Below, piece after piece: positions 14,992 to 22,907 of a DNA stretch of 33,896 nucleotides. The DNA comes from Candidatus Peregrinibacteria bacterium (GTDB lineage: Bacteria > Patescibacteriota > Gracilibacteria > UBA1369 > LOWO2-01-FULL-3). Made by a program: the position numbers and the translations under genes. Under the pieces are notes generated by a model. It was given only the letters and a program-made list of their open reading frames with translations, was not told the DNA's origin and made no database searches. Numbering within the stretch: position 1 is the stretch's first letter; each line of letters begins with the position of its first letter. The stretch is from NCBI GenBank assembly GCA_016206505.1, contig JACQRJ010000064.1:1-33896 (forward strand). The letters run 5' to 3'.

Positions 14992-16806
14992 ATGACAGAG
15001 CAAAATCAGGCTCAGAGCGGACAAATGCCGTCGGCCCAAAACGGGCAGGCCAATGCTCAAGGAGCAGCCCAAGTTGCTGCCGAAGCAGTAGCGATTGTAG
15101 CACCGGTACAGGAGGCAGCCTTAGATGCGGCGAAGCCTGAAAAAACTACAGTTTCCATCGTTGGTTCTGAGGGGGCGACTGCAAATATGAGCCAGGTGAA
15201 TCGCGAATTTCAGGAAAAATCCACTTTGAAAATAGCAAAGGATTTGGGTTTGCCATACATTGATATTGCGAAAACTCCTTTGAATCCGGATTATTTGAAG
15301 ATTTTGGAAATCAATGCGGCGAAAACTGCGAGAATTATTCCGTTTTTTAAAGTCGGCAAAAAACTGAGAATTGCCGCGGACGAGCCAACACGTAAAGAAA
15401 CTGTTGAAGCTTTGGAAAAATTCAGAGCTGACGGTTATGAAGTTGAGGTGAATCTGGCATCGGCATCTGGAATGGATGATGCGTTCAAAATTTACGATCA
15501 GACACAGCAATACAAAAAAGTTGAAATCATTGAAAATGTTGAGCAAAAAGCTATCAAGGCCTATGAAAAAGAAATCGCCAATATGGCTGATTTGGGCCAA
15601 AAACTTGGGGCGATGACTGCCGAGGAAGCCATAAATATCATGAATGTTTCAGCAATGAAAACCAATGCTTCGGATATTCATTATGAACCGGCGGAAGGTA
15701 ATGTTGTAGTGCGTTTTCGTATCGATGGCATCCTGCATAAAGTTTTCGAAACGAAGCCGGAGATTTATGCCAAAATGGCTGATCAGATCAAGTATCAATC
15801 TAAAATGCGTCTGAATGTTGTCACGATTCCTCAGGATGGAAGATATGTTTTTAATTACAATGATAAAAAAATTGCCGTGAGGGTGGCCAGTATTCCGACA
15901 CCTTACGGGGAGTCATTTGTTTGCAGGTTTTTGCCATCGGACAGAAAAAGCGTGACTTTCGAAGAACTGGGATTTTCAGGTTTGGCCCTTAAGAAACTGC
16001 AAAATGCCAGTAAGATTGTGCAGGGTATGATTCTGGTAACAGGGCCGACCGGAAGCGGTAAAAGTACTACGCTTTATTCGGTTCTTTCGGAGATGAATAA
16101 GCCGGAAAACAAAATCATTACTCTGGAGGATCCGGTGGAATATTATATGAGAGGCGTGACTCAAAGTCAGATTGATGAAAAAAACGGTTATACTTTTGCA
16201 GGAGGTTTGAGGTCTATTTTGCGACAATATCCGGATATCGTGATGATCGGTGAAATTCGTGACCTTCCTGTGGCAGAGACCGCTTCACAGGCCGCTTTGA
16301 CCGGCCATGTGGTTTTGAGTACTTTGCATACAAACAGTGCGATTGAGACGATTCCGCGTCTGATAAATATGGGACTTAAACGATTTATGGTTGCTCCATC
16401 TTTGAATACCATTGTGGCGCAGAGGCTTGTACGAAAGGTTTGCAAAAGTTGCGGTACGCTAGAGGCTGTTTTGGAATCGGAGAAAAAAGAATTTGAAGAA
16501 GTTTTTGAAAATTTGAAAAAAATTCATCCGGGAATGGAACTTGATTTACCTTTGCAGATACCGAAAGTTCACGGATGCGAAAAGTGCAGTAATACAGGAT
16601 ACTTTGGACGAATTGTGATTGCGGAAGTCGTAACTGTAGACAGCGAAATGAAGAGATTGATTTTGGACAAGGCGAGCAGTGTCGATCTGATTGCGGCGGC
16701 ACGTAAGGAAGGGATTATTACCATGAGGGAAGATGGGTTTTTGAAAGTAAAGGCAGGTTTGACGACTTTGGAAGAGGTGCATAGGGTAACAAACTTTTTA
16801 GGCTAG
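14992..16806 (+). CDS. pilB: Type IV pilus assembly ATPase (PilB/GspE family)
   Basis: The hexameric cytoplasmic ATPase that powers pilus extension, needed in many bacteria for DNA uptake and attachment. After a 60-residue Ala/Gln-rich lead, an MshEN-like N-terminal domain follows (about 65-150, LKIAKDLGLPYIDIAKTPL). The ATPase core has the Walker A GPTGSGKSTT near residue 350, the Asp box TLEDPVEY, the Walker B IVMIGEIRD and the His box HVVLSTLHTNSA. Four cysteines (CKSC and CEKC) form the usual zinc-binding module. I start it at the ATG at 14992 (604 residues). The TTG at 14962 overlaps the promoter -10. The TAG stop coincides with the edge of palindromic copy B. Confidence 0.93.
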   Translation: MTEQNQAQSGQMPSAQNGQANAQGAAQVAAEAVAIVAPVQEAALDAAKPEKTTVSIVGSEGATANMSQVNREFQEKSTLKIAKDLGLPYIDIAKTPLNPDYLKILEINAAKTARIIPFFKVGKKLRIAADEPTRKETVEALEKFRADGYEVEVNLASASGMDDAFKIYDQTQQYKKVEIIENVEQKAIKAYEKEIANMADLGQKLGAMTAEEAINIMNVSAMKTNASDIHYEPAEGNVVVRFRIDGILHKVFETKPEIYAKMADQIKYQSKMRLNVVTIPQDGRYVFNYNDKKIAVRVASIPTPYGESFVCRFLPSDRKSVTFEELGFSGLALKKLQNASKIVQGMILVTGPTGSGKSTTLYSVLSEMNKPENKIITLEDPVEYYMRGVTQSQIDEKNGYTFAGGLRSILRQYPDIVMIGEIRDLPVAETASQAALTGHVVLSTLHTNSAIETIPRLINMGLKRFMVAPSLNTIVAQRLVRKVCKSCGTLEAVLESEKKEFEEVFENLKKIHPGMELDLPLQIPKVHGCEKCSNTGYFGRIVIAEVVTVDSEMKRLILDKASSVDLIAAARKEGIITMREDGFLKVKAGLTTLEEVHRVTNFLG

Positions 16807-16930
16807 AGAAACCTCCGAAAATCGCGTAATGTTGCGTCAACTTCCTCGCTTACTTCGCACCGTATAGCGCATACGGTTTGAGCGTAAGCTCGTTGTTTCC
16901 TTGCATTCCATCGATTTTCGGAGGTTTCTC
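16806..16930 (-). repeat. Nested palindrome copy B between pilB and dprA
   Basis: Perfect 19-nt outer arms GAGAAACCTCCGAAAATCG and CGATTTTCGGAGGTTTCTC enclose an internal sequence nearly identical to copy A, in the opposite orientation. The apex is ACCGTAT-AGCGC-ATACGGT (16859-16877). It fills almost the whole convergent gap and would serve as a bidirectional terminator. Its first base is the last G of the pilB TAG stop. Confidence 0.88.
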
Positions 16931-16935
16931 AGGTT

Positions 16936-17877
16936 CTATATATCCATTAGGCTTATGAACCTGCCGTTTTTGCTGGTGACGAGATTTTTGAGTTCGAGTT
17001 GGGAAATTTCGATGAGGAGTTCTTGCGTATTTAGGCCGGTTTTTTGCTGAATGGTATCGAAATCTCGGCCGTTTTGACCGCTTATGGCTTCAAGGATCAG
17101 TTTCTCGACCGGGGAAAGTTTTAGAGCGAGAGGCTCCGGCACTGTAGAAGGTGCCTCTGCAAAAGCCGCAGATGTGGTTTTGTTTGTTGAATGAGTTGGT
17201 GCTCTGAATAATTGCGGTTGTTTTTGCAGCATTTCGATGATTTGCTTGCCATTTTTCACCGGATAGGCGCCGCCGTATTGGAGCAAATTCAAGATTCCAT
17301 CAGAGTTTTCACGGTCAATATCTCCGGGAAAAGCAAAAATATCGCGGCCAAAATCCAGAGCGTATTTTGCCGTAATTAAAGCGCCGGATTTCATAGGCGC
17401 TTCAACAACGATTGTGGCAATTGATAAGCCGGCGATGATGCGATTTCTTTGAGGAAAATGATATTTGAGCGGCGGTTCTTCCGGTTCAAATTCAGTAATA
17501 ATCAGGCCTTTTCTTTCTATTTCTTCCGCCAAGTCATTATTGGGACGCTTGTACAGATGATTTAGCCCGCAACCGAGAACTGCAATAGTTGGAATATCAT
17601 TTTTGATGGCCTGCGTATGTGCGATAGAATCGATGCCGGTGGCCAGACCGGAAACTATGGCGATATCAAGAACGCTTAAGTCTTTTATCAGATCTTTTGT
17701 GATTTGTGCGCCATATTGCGTGTTTTTGCGCGTGCCGACAATGGCAATGCAGGTTTTGTTTATCAGACTGATGTCGCCTTTGTAATAAAGACAATTCGGT
17801 GGCTTATAAACTTCTCTCAGAAGAGGTGGAAAATCTGCTTTTGCGAGAACTGCCGATTGTACGATATGGTAAAGCAT
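16936..17877 (-). CDS. dprA: DNA processing protein A (transformation-specific RecA loader)
   Basis: Protects incoming single-stranded DNA during natural transformation and loads RecA. The Rossmann-like core shows IAIVGTRKNTQYGAQIT, AIVSGLATGIDSIAH, IAVLGCGLNHLYK, FPQRNRIIAGLS and KSGALITAKYALDFGRDIFAFPGD. The C-terminal 65 residues form a winged helix (LSPVEKLILEAISG, QELLIEISQLELKNLV), as in many DprA proteins. The 313-residue length is slightly short because the N-terminal SAM-like domain is reduced. It is divergent from the 17935 gene, and the shared spacer carries the 11-bp repeats also found before recA. A TGA-TATAAA extended -10 ends 9 nt before the ATG. Confidence 0.95.
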   Translation of the reverse strand: MLYHIVQSAVLAKADFPPLLREVYKPPNCLYYKGDISLINKTCIAIVGTRKNTQYGAQITKDLIKDLSVLDIAIVSGLATGIDSIAHTQAIKNDIPTIAVLGCGLNHLYKRPNNDLAEEIERKGLIITEFEPEEPPLKYHFPQRNRIIAGLSIATIVVEAPMKSGALITAKYALDFGRDIFAFPGDIDRENSDGILNLLQYGGAYPVKNGKQIIEMLQKQPQLFRAPTHSTNKTTSAAFAEAPSTVPEPLALKLSPVEKLILEAISGQNGRDFDTIQQKTGLNTQELLIEISQLELKNLVTSKNGRFISLMDI

Positions 17878-17887
17878 AGGGTATACT

Positions 17888-17931
17888 TTATATCAAATGA
17901 ATCTAAAATTTTCTTAAAATTTTTCTAAAAT
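17888..17931 (-). promoter_or_regulatory. 11-bp direct repeats upstream of dprA
   Basis: On the minus strand three good units (ATTTTAGAAAA, ATTTTAAGAAA, ATTTTAGATTC) and a fourth partial unit (ATTTGATATAA) run into the dprA -10. The 31 nt at 17903-17933 are the exact reverse complement of 11464-11494, upstream of recA. The same array lies immediately before the ATG of the divergent 17935 gene, so it could control both directions. Confidence 0.55.
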
Positions 17932-17934
17932 CTT

Positions 17935-19554
17935 ATGCCGAATATAGTTACGGAATGGGAAAAGGCACATTTGGCAAAAATGGGCTTGCCGCTGCCTACT
18001 ATTTGCATCGAGGAGAGGCACAGGAGAAGGCTTTGCAATCGTAACGAACGCAGAATTTACAAAGACAAGTGCGATTTGACCGGAAAGTCGATAATTTCTC
18101 TGTATTCTCCCGATAAGAAGAACGTAGTTTATTCGCAGGAGGCGTGGTGGAGTGATGACTGGGATCCGAAAAGTTATGGCAGGGATTTTGATTTCAATCG
18201 CGGATTTTTTGAGCAACTGAAGGAATTGCGCATGGCTGTGCCGCGTTTGTCATTGATGAATACGCGGGCGGAAAATAGCGAATATTGCAATGTCACCACT
18301 TCAAACAAAAATTGTTATCTGGTTTTTGGCGGGGATTTTGATGAAGATTGCATATACAGTGTTTTTGCCATGCATTCGCGTAATTGCAGCGATCTTTATT
18401 GGGTGAATCGAGCGGAGCTTTGCTATGATCTGGTGGATTGTACCGATGTTTATAATCTGAAATACAGTCAGAATGCCTACAATTGTCGTGATAGCGCATT
18501 TTTGTATGAATGTCGCGGTTTGAGTAATTGTTTTATGTGTGTGGGACTGCGCAATAAACAATATTATATATTGAATAAGCCATATTCCGCCGAGGAATAT
18601 AAGCAAAAAATAGCGCAATTTAACCTGGGCAGTTATAAGGCGGTTTTGGAATTGAAAAAGCGGTTTGCACAGTTTAAATTAACCTTTCCTCATCGCTATG
18701 CCCAAATCATAAATTGTGAAAATGCTACGGGTGATAATTTGGGCGGGGTAAAGAATGCTGTGAATTGTTTTGATATCGAAGGGCCGGCGGAAGATATAAA
18801 GGATGTGATGCTGGGAGGATGGGGTATAAAAGATGTTTTGAGCTGCGATCATGTCGGGCACAAAATTGAAATGGTTTATGAGATTTTGGGCTCTATCGGA
18901 AGTTATAATTGCGCCTTTGGAACCTTTAATTGGGACTGTAAGGATATTTTGTATAGCGATATGGTCGTGAATAATTGTCGGCATCTTTTCGGCTGCACAA
19001 ATATGAAAAAATCCGAGTTTTGTATTTTGAACAAGCAATATACGGAGTCGGAGTATTTTGATATGAAAGCGAGAATTATTGAACATATGAAAAAAACCGG
19101 AGAGTGGGGCGAATTTTGGCCGATGCAGGACAGTATGTGGTGCTATAACGAGACCGTCGCCAATGATTATTTCCCATTGAGCAAAGAGGAAGTGTTGGCC
19201 AAGGGCTTGAAATGGTTTGATGAAGAGAAAGTGGAGATTGGGACCGGCGACACCGTGCCTGATGAGATTGATGCCGTTTCTGAAAATATTTTGTCAGCAA
19301 CTTTTATCTGCGCAGAAACGGGCAGGCCGTATAAAATCAATGAAACCGAGCTGAAGTTTTATAAGCGTTTAAACGTGCCGATTCCTCATTATGCATCGGA
19401 AACACGAAATGAAATAAGGTTTAAAAGCAGGCTTAAAAGGCGAAGTTTTGAGCGGAAATGCGATAAATGCGGAATGGCGATTTTGAGCAGTTATGATTCT
19501 TCACGACCTGAAAAGATTTATTGCGAAAGGTGTTATTTGGAAACTTTGAATTAG
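17935..19554 (+). CDS. Cys/Asn-rich duplicated repeat protein with terminal zinc ribbons
   Basis: I know the type from CPR genomes, where it is often mislabelled as CaiB/BaiF-like, but its function is unknown to me. A Cys-containing N-terminal segment (CDLTGKSIISLYSP, QEAWWSDDWDPKSYGRDF) leads into two copies of a module. Each module has short strands punctuated by Cys and Asn (NKNCYLVFGG, SRNCSDLYWV, NCRHLFGCTN) and ends in ILNKPYSAEEY or ILNKQYTESEY. The ladder-like spacing suggests a right-handed beta-helix. The C-terminus has a four-Cys zinc ribbon (CDKC and CERC). No signal peptide is visible, so it is probably cytosolic. It is divergent from dprA with shared upstream repeats. Its TAG stop abuts palindromic copy C. 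Confidence 0.75.
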   Translation: MPNIVTEWEKAHLAKMGLPLPTICIEERHRRRLCNRNERRIYKDKCDLTGKSIISLYSPDKKNVVYSQEAWWSDDWDPKSYGRDFDFNRGFFEQLKELRMAVPRLSLMNTRAENSEYCNVTTSNKNCYLVFGGDFDEDCIYSVFAMHSRNCSDLYWVNRAELCYDLVDCTDVYNLKYSQNAYNCRDSAFLYECRGLSNCFMCVGLRNKQYYILNKPYSAEEYKQKIAQFNLGSYKAVLELKKRFAQFKLTFPHRYAQIINCENATGDNLGGVKNAVNCFDIEGPAEDIKDVMLGGWGIKDVLSCDHVGHKIEMVYEILGSIGSYNCAFGTFNWDCKDILYSDMVVNNCRHLFGCTNMKKSEFCILNKQYTESEYFDMKARIIEHMKKTGEWGEFWPMQDSMWCYNETVANDYFPLSKEEVLAKGLKWFDEEKVEIGTGDTVPDEIDAVSENILSATFICAETGRPYKINETELKFYKRLNVPIPHYASETRNEIRFKSRLKRRSFERKCDKCGMAILSSYDSSRPEKIYCERCYLETLN

Positions 19555-19676
19555 GGAGATGCTAAGAAACGCGCAATGCTTTGTCGCCTTCGGATTTTCC
19601 TTTTCGCCGTATAGCTGCATACGTTTCAGTCGAAAAATCCTTGTCTCCTCGTATTGCATCGTTTCTTAGCATCTCC
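19555..19676 (-). repeat. Nested palindrome copy C before purM
   Basis: Perfect 17-nt outer arms GGAGATGCTAAGAAACG and CGTTTCTTAGCATCTCC enclose inner stems around GGATTTTCC/AAAAATCC and an apex CGTAT-AGCTGC-ATACG. It follows the TAG stop of the 17935 gene directly and ends 9 nt before the purM stop, so it fills the convergent gap. Read on the minus strand, the shoulders match copy A in diverged form (ACGATGCAATACGAGG, GCGACAAAGCATTGCGCG). Confidence 0.85.
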
Positions 19677-19685
19677 TCAGAAAAT

Positions 19686-20705
19686 TTAGAGCACTTCGCC
19701 GATGATTTGGGCTTCGATGCCGTGATTTTTGCAGATTGCGGAGATTTTTTCGAAGTCGTCCGAGACCAAAATCATGCCGACACCCATGTTCCAGGTTTTG
19801 TAGGCTTCATCCTCACTGACGTTGCCGAGTTCCATGAGCTTTTGCATGGCAGGTGGCGGTTTTGGCAGAGTTGTGAGTTTGTAGTTTAGGCCTGTTTTTT
19901 TGAGAATACGTGGCAAGTTTCCCGGGATGCCGCCGCCTGTGATATGGCAAACTCCTTTGAGTTCCACTTTTGCTGATTCTTTATAGCGGCCGTGCATTTC
20001 CATAATGGCACTGGCGTAAATTTTTGACGGTTCGATAACGACTTCACCCCAGGTACGGTTATCGTCGTATTTTTCATTAACCCAGTTTGTTCCGAATTTT
20101 TCGGATAAGATATGGCGCACGAGAGAGAGGCCGTTTGAACGGAAATTTGGAGAAAGAAGTCCGATCAATTTATCGCCGATTTTGATATTTTGACCGTTGA
20201 TAACCTTGTTTTTTTCGACAATACCCACACACGTGGCATTCCAGATATAGCCGTTACACATTTTGCCCATTTCAGCGATTTCGCCGCCGGGGATCACCAC
20301 TTTGTGCTTAAGTGCAGCTTCTTTCAAGCCTTCCATCAATTGCGCAATTTTGGCTTCATCGACCTTATCAACATCAATAGTGTTTGTGACAGAAATCGGC
20401 TCGGCTCCAATACAAACTGCATCATCAATCACCATGCACAAAAGATCTGTGCCCATAGTGTCGTATTTGCCCATCATTTCAGCGACTTGCATTTTGCTGC
20501 CGACGCCGTCATCGTTTTGCACCAAAAAATAATCGCCCATATCCAAAGTTCCGGTAAATCCCCCGTCTTCAACAACCGGCTGCCCGATCATGCCTTTGCG
20601 TCCGATAAAAGTTTCTTTTGCAGCGTTGTAGGCGATAGCCGAACATTTATCCCCCATTTCAACATTTACTCCCGATGCTTCATAGGTAGACATAGAGTCC
20701 TTCAT
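19686..20705 (-). CDS. purM: Phosphoribosylformylglycinamidine cyclo-ligase (AIR synthetase)
   Basis: Closes the imidazole ring in step five of purine synthesis, using ATP and FGAM. Family signatures are STYEASGVNVEMGD at the start, DDGVGSKMQVAEMMGKYDTMGTDLL cut by DAVCIGAEPI, VIPGGEIAEMG, LIGLLSPNFRSNGLSLVR and HITGGGIPGNLPRIL. At 339 residues it is full length. Two in-frame ATGs (residues 1 and 5) are possible; an AAGGA lies just before the second. No other purine gene is present in the window, and it follows ftsE by 21 nt on the minus strand. Confidence 0.93.
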   Translation of the reverse strand: MKDSMSTYEASGVNVEMGDKCSAIAYNAAKETFIGRKGMIGQPVVEDGGFTGTLDMGDYFLVQNDDGVGSKMQVAEMMGKYDTMGTDLLCMVIDDAVCIGAEPISVTNTIDVDKVDEAKIAQLMEGLKEAALKHKVVIPGGEIAEMGKMCNGYIWNATCVGIVEKNKVINGQNIKIGDKLIGLLSPNFRSNGLSLVRHILSEKFGTNWVNEKYDDNRTWGEVVIEPSKIYASAIMEMHGRYKESAKVELKGVCHITGGGIPGNLPRILKKTGLNYKLTTLPKPPPAMQKLMELGNVSEDEAYKTWNMGVGMILVSDDFEKISAICKNHGIEAQIIGEVL

Positions 20706-20726
20706 AATTGTGATTTTTAGCCGGTT

Positions 20727-21401
20727 CTATTTGTAAGTGGCGTTCATCTTATCACCGGTGACGCGTCCGCGGTCAAGGGTAATGACGCGTTTCTTGATGG
20801 TGCTTACGAGGTCCTGGTTGTGGCTTGCAAAAATTACGGTAGTGCCGTACTGATTGATTCTTAAAAGTAGTTTGGCAAGTGCCTGTGCGTTTGCCGGGTC
20901 AAGATTGCCCGTCGGTTCATCGGCAATTATCATCTCAGGATCATGTACCAAAGCTCTGGCAATAGCCGTTCTCTGCGCTTCGCCGCCGGAAAGCTGACGG
21001 GGAAAATTGTTTCTCTGTTCTTCAAGCCCCACCAGTTTTAAAACTTCAATAGTGCGTTTTTCGATAAATTTCTGGCCGTACCCGGCCACTTCAAGGGCAA
21101 AAGCGACGTTTTCAAAAACCGTTTTTTGCGGTAAAAGTTTGTAATCCTGAAAAACGATGCCGACTTTACGGCGATATTCCTGAACTTTTGAGGGTTTCAA
21201 ATTTGCAACATCGTAATTATCGATTTTTACAGAGCCATGATCGACCACTTCCTTGCCAATAAGCACATGGATGAGCGTTGTTTTTCCGGCACCGGAAGCG
21301 CCAACTATGGAAACAAATTCACCACCTTTGATCTTGAAGGACACACCATCGAGGACTTTTTTCTTGCCGTAGCTCTTTGTGAGATTTTCGACTTCGATCA
21401 T
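20727..21401 (-). CDS. ftsE: Cell-division ABC transporter ATPase FtsE
   Basis: A membrane-associated ABC ATPase that partners FtsX to activate peptidoglycan hydrolases at division. Motifs seen are the Walker [11 protein letters not shown], the Q-loop VFQDYKLLP, the signature [15 protein letters not shown], the Walker [14 protein letters not shown] and the switch His in FASHNQD. The [18 protein letters not shown] stretch and the 224-residue length are typical of FtsE. FtsX, usually next to it, is absent: purM follows instead. An AGA-TATACT -10 lies in the 15-nt gap after the xer stop and ends 6 nt before the ATG. Confidence 0.88.
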   Translation of the reverse strand: MIEVENLTKSYGKKKVLDGVSFKIKGGEFVSIVGASGAGKTTLIHVLIGKEVVDHGSVKIDNYDVANLKPSKVQEYRRKVGIVFQDYKLLPQKTVFENVAFALEVAGYGQKFIEKRTIEVLKLVGLEEQRNNFPRQLSGGEAQRTAIARALVHDPEMIIADEPTGNLDPANAQALAKLLLRINQYGTTVIFASHNQDLVSTIKKRVITLDRGRVTGDKMNATYK

Positions 21402-21407
21402 GGTTGG

Positions 21408-21413
21408 AGTATA
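21408..21413 (-). promoter_or_regulatory. -10 of ftsE, leaderless spacing
   Basis: The minus strand reads TATACT followed by six nucleotides and the ftsE ATG, squeezed between the xer stop and ftsE. It predicts a leaderless ftsE transcript independent of xer. Confidence 0.45.
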
Positions 21414-21416
21414 TCT

Positions 21417-22337
21417 TTAGCGGTGGAATTTGTCATGGACTTCTTTTAGGCCTTTGTTGGTGACGTGAGTGTAAATTTGCGTGGTCGTTATTGAGCTGTG
21501 GCCGAGCATTTCCTGGACAGAGCGGATGTCGGCGCCGTTTTTTAGGAGTTCAGTGGCGTAAGTGTGTCTTAGCGTATGAGGCGTGACTTTTTTTATGATG
21601 CCGGCTTTTAGGGCGTATTTGCGGACGATTTTTTCGATGGAAACCGTGGAAAGTCGTCTATTTGAATCATTTGTGATGTCGATTTTTTGGCCGCGACCGC
21701 TGTTTACAAAAAGCGGCTTGAAATTATCCTGACGGGTTTTCAGATAATCTTTGATGAGGTCTGCGGCTTTTTTTGAAAGGAAAATGATCCGTGGTTTTTG
21801 GCCTTTGCCGCGAACCATAAATTCGCGCTCCTTGAGATTTACCTGCTCGCGATTTAAGGAATAGAGTTCGCTGACACGGAGTCCTGTGCTGTATAGGGTT
21901 TCAAGAAGCGCAAGATCTCTTGAAGCAGAGTTTTTTGTATGATCGACAGCTTTGAAAAGATTTCCCAATTCTTCACGCGTGAGAAATTCAACTGTGCGTT
22001 TGGGAATTTGTGAAAGTTCGATTTTCTCAGCACTAAGCGATTTGATGTCGTTTTTGGCAAGATGTTTGAGGAAGGCACGCAGCGCGATGATGTGGTAATT
22101 TTGGGTCTTTTTGGAAAGGGGTTTGTTGAATTTATCGGTTTGACGATTGAGGTAAAGGCGGTAGTTATTGATGATTTGCAAATTTAACTCTTCGGGCGGT
22201 GGTTCTATCTTTGAATTTTGTGAAAGAAACTCGAGGAAGCGGTTTAGATAATGGGAATAATTCTGAAGAGTTTTTGGAGATTTATTTTGAAGTTCGAGAT
22301 ATTTGAGAAAATTATCAATTAGCGTTTGGAAGTCCAT
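21417..22337 (-). CDS. xerC: Tyrosine recombinase, XerC/XerD family
   Basis: Probably resolves chromosome dimers at dif, although a phage-type integrase role cannot be excluded from sequence alone. A SAM-like N-terminal core-binding domain (FQTLIDNFLKYLELQNKSPKTLQNY) precedes the catalytic domain. The catalytic set is visible: Arg in YSTGLRVSELYSL, Lys in MVRGKGQKPRII, HTLRHTYATELL (His-x-x-Arg), LGHSS and the Tyr nucleophile in TTQIYTHV. The 306 residues match the single-Xer type. No dif-like site was identified. It stands upstream of ftsE in the same direction, so two division functions are adjacent. XerC versus XerD cannot be told apart by eye. Confidence 0.88.
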   Translation of the reverse strand: MDFQTLIDNFLKYLELQNKSPKTLQNYSHYLNRFLEFLSQNSKIEPPPEELNLQIINNYRLYLNRQTDKFNKPLSKKTQNYHIIALRAFLKHLAKNDIKSLSAEKIELSQIPKRTVEFLTREELGNLFKAVDHTKNSASRDLALLETLYSTGLRVSELYSLNREQVNLKEREFMVRGKGQKPRIIFLSKKAADLIKDYLKTRQDNFKPLFVNSGRGQKIDITNDSNRRLSTVSIEKIVRKYALKAGIIKKVTPHTLRHTYATELLKNGADIRSVQEMLGHSSITTTQIYTHVTNKGLKEVHDKFHR

Positions 22338-22424
22338 AAAATGAGGGTTTTATGAAGATTAAGTTTGCACAACAAATCTACCACAAGGTTCAAAAGATCT
22401 ACAATCGATTATGTTGAAATTTAC

Positions 22425-22853
22425 TTAAACGGTTTTTGGCGGCTGGCCATGTGTACTCGCCTTATCCTCACCACCAAGCTGAAGTTCACTGTCCAGGCGT
22501 GTTGTAAAATTGGTAATAATTTTTGGGAAATTGCCGGTATCTTTGCCGATTGCACGCTCTTTGGCGTCATCAATCAATAAGTCGGTTTTGGTCTTTCGAA
22601 GATATTGTTTGGCCTCCTTTTTGGCGAAGCGCAGTTCAATATTTTGATAAATTTTCTTGTCATCAAGTGGGGTATTTTGATCGATATTTGCTCTTTCAAT
22701 ATCGTTGGAAAAGCGCACAAAATTTTTGTCTTTGGCGATTTCGACTTTAGCTTTACGCGATTTGTCATGCCAGATGCCAAGAGCGGACTTCACTTCCTGG
22801 GCGGCATCGGTAAGATTTGAATTATTTTGAGCCATATTTTTTTTACTTTTCAT
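22425..22853 (-). CDS. Small highly charged protein of unknown function
   Basis: No family recognised. The 142 residues are rich in Lys, Asp, Glu and Gln with few hydrophobics (KSRKAKVEIAKDKNF, ELRFAKKEAKQYLRKTK), so it is soluble and partly helical or disordered. A methionine at residue 7 (MAQNNSNL) is an alternative start. The palindrome ATGATATTTTATCAT at 22852-22866 covers the first start and the divergent spacer with dgt. The frame is the longest over this region and has a plausible promoter, but the coding call rests mainly on that. Confidence 0.55.
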   Translation of the reverse strand: MKSKKNMAQNNSNLTDAAQEVKSALGIWHDKSRKAKVEIAKDKNFVRFSNDIERANIDQNTPLDDKKIYQNIELRFAKKEAKQYLRKTKTDLLIDDAKERAIGKDTGNFPKIITNFTTRLDSELQLGGEDKASTHGQPPKTV

Positions 22854-22907
22854 GATATTTTATCATATTTATGCTAGGATTTCAATGGCAGGAAAGCCCG
22901 AAAACTT

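Noticed and set aside
11464-17933. 31-nt inverted pair as ends of a 6.5-kb transposon
   Set aside because: The pair is explained better by 11-bp tandem units upstream of recA and dprA; the interval holds housekeeping genes and no transposase.
11425-19676. CRISPR array
   Set aside because: The repeats are irregularly spaced, in both orientations and without spacers of even length; no cas genes are present.
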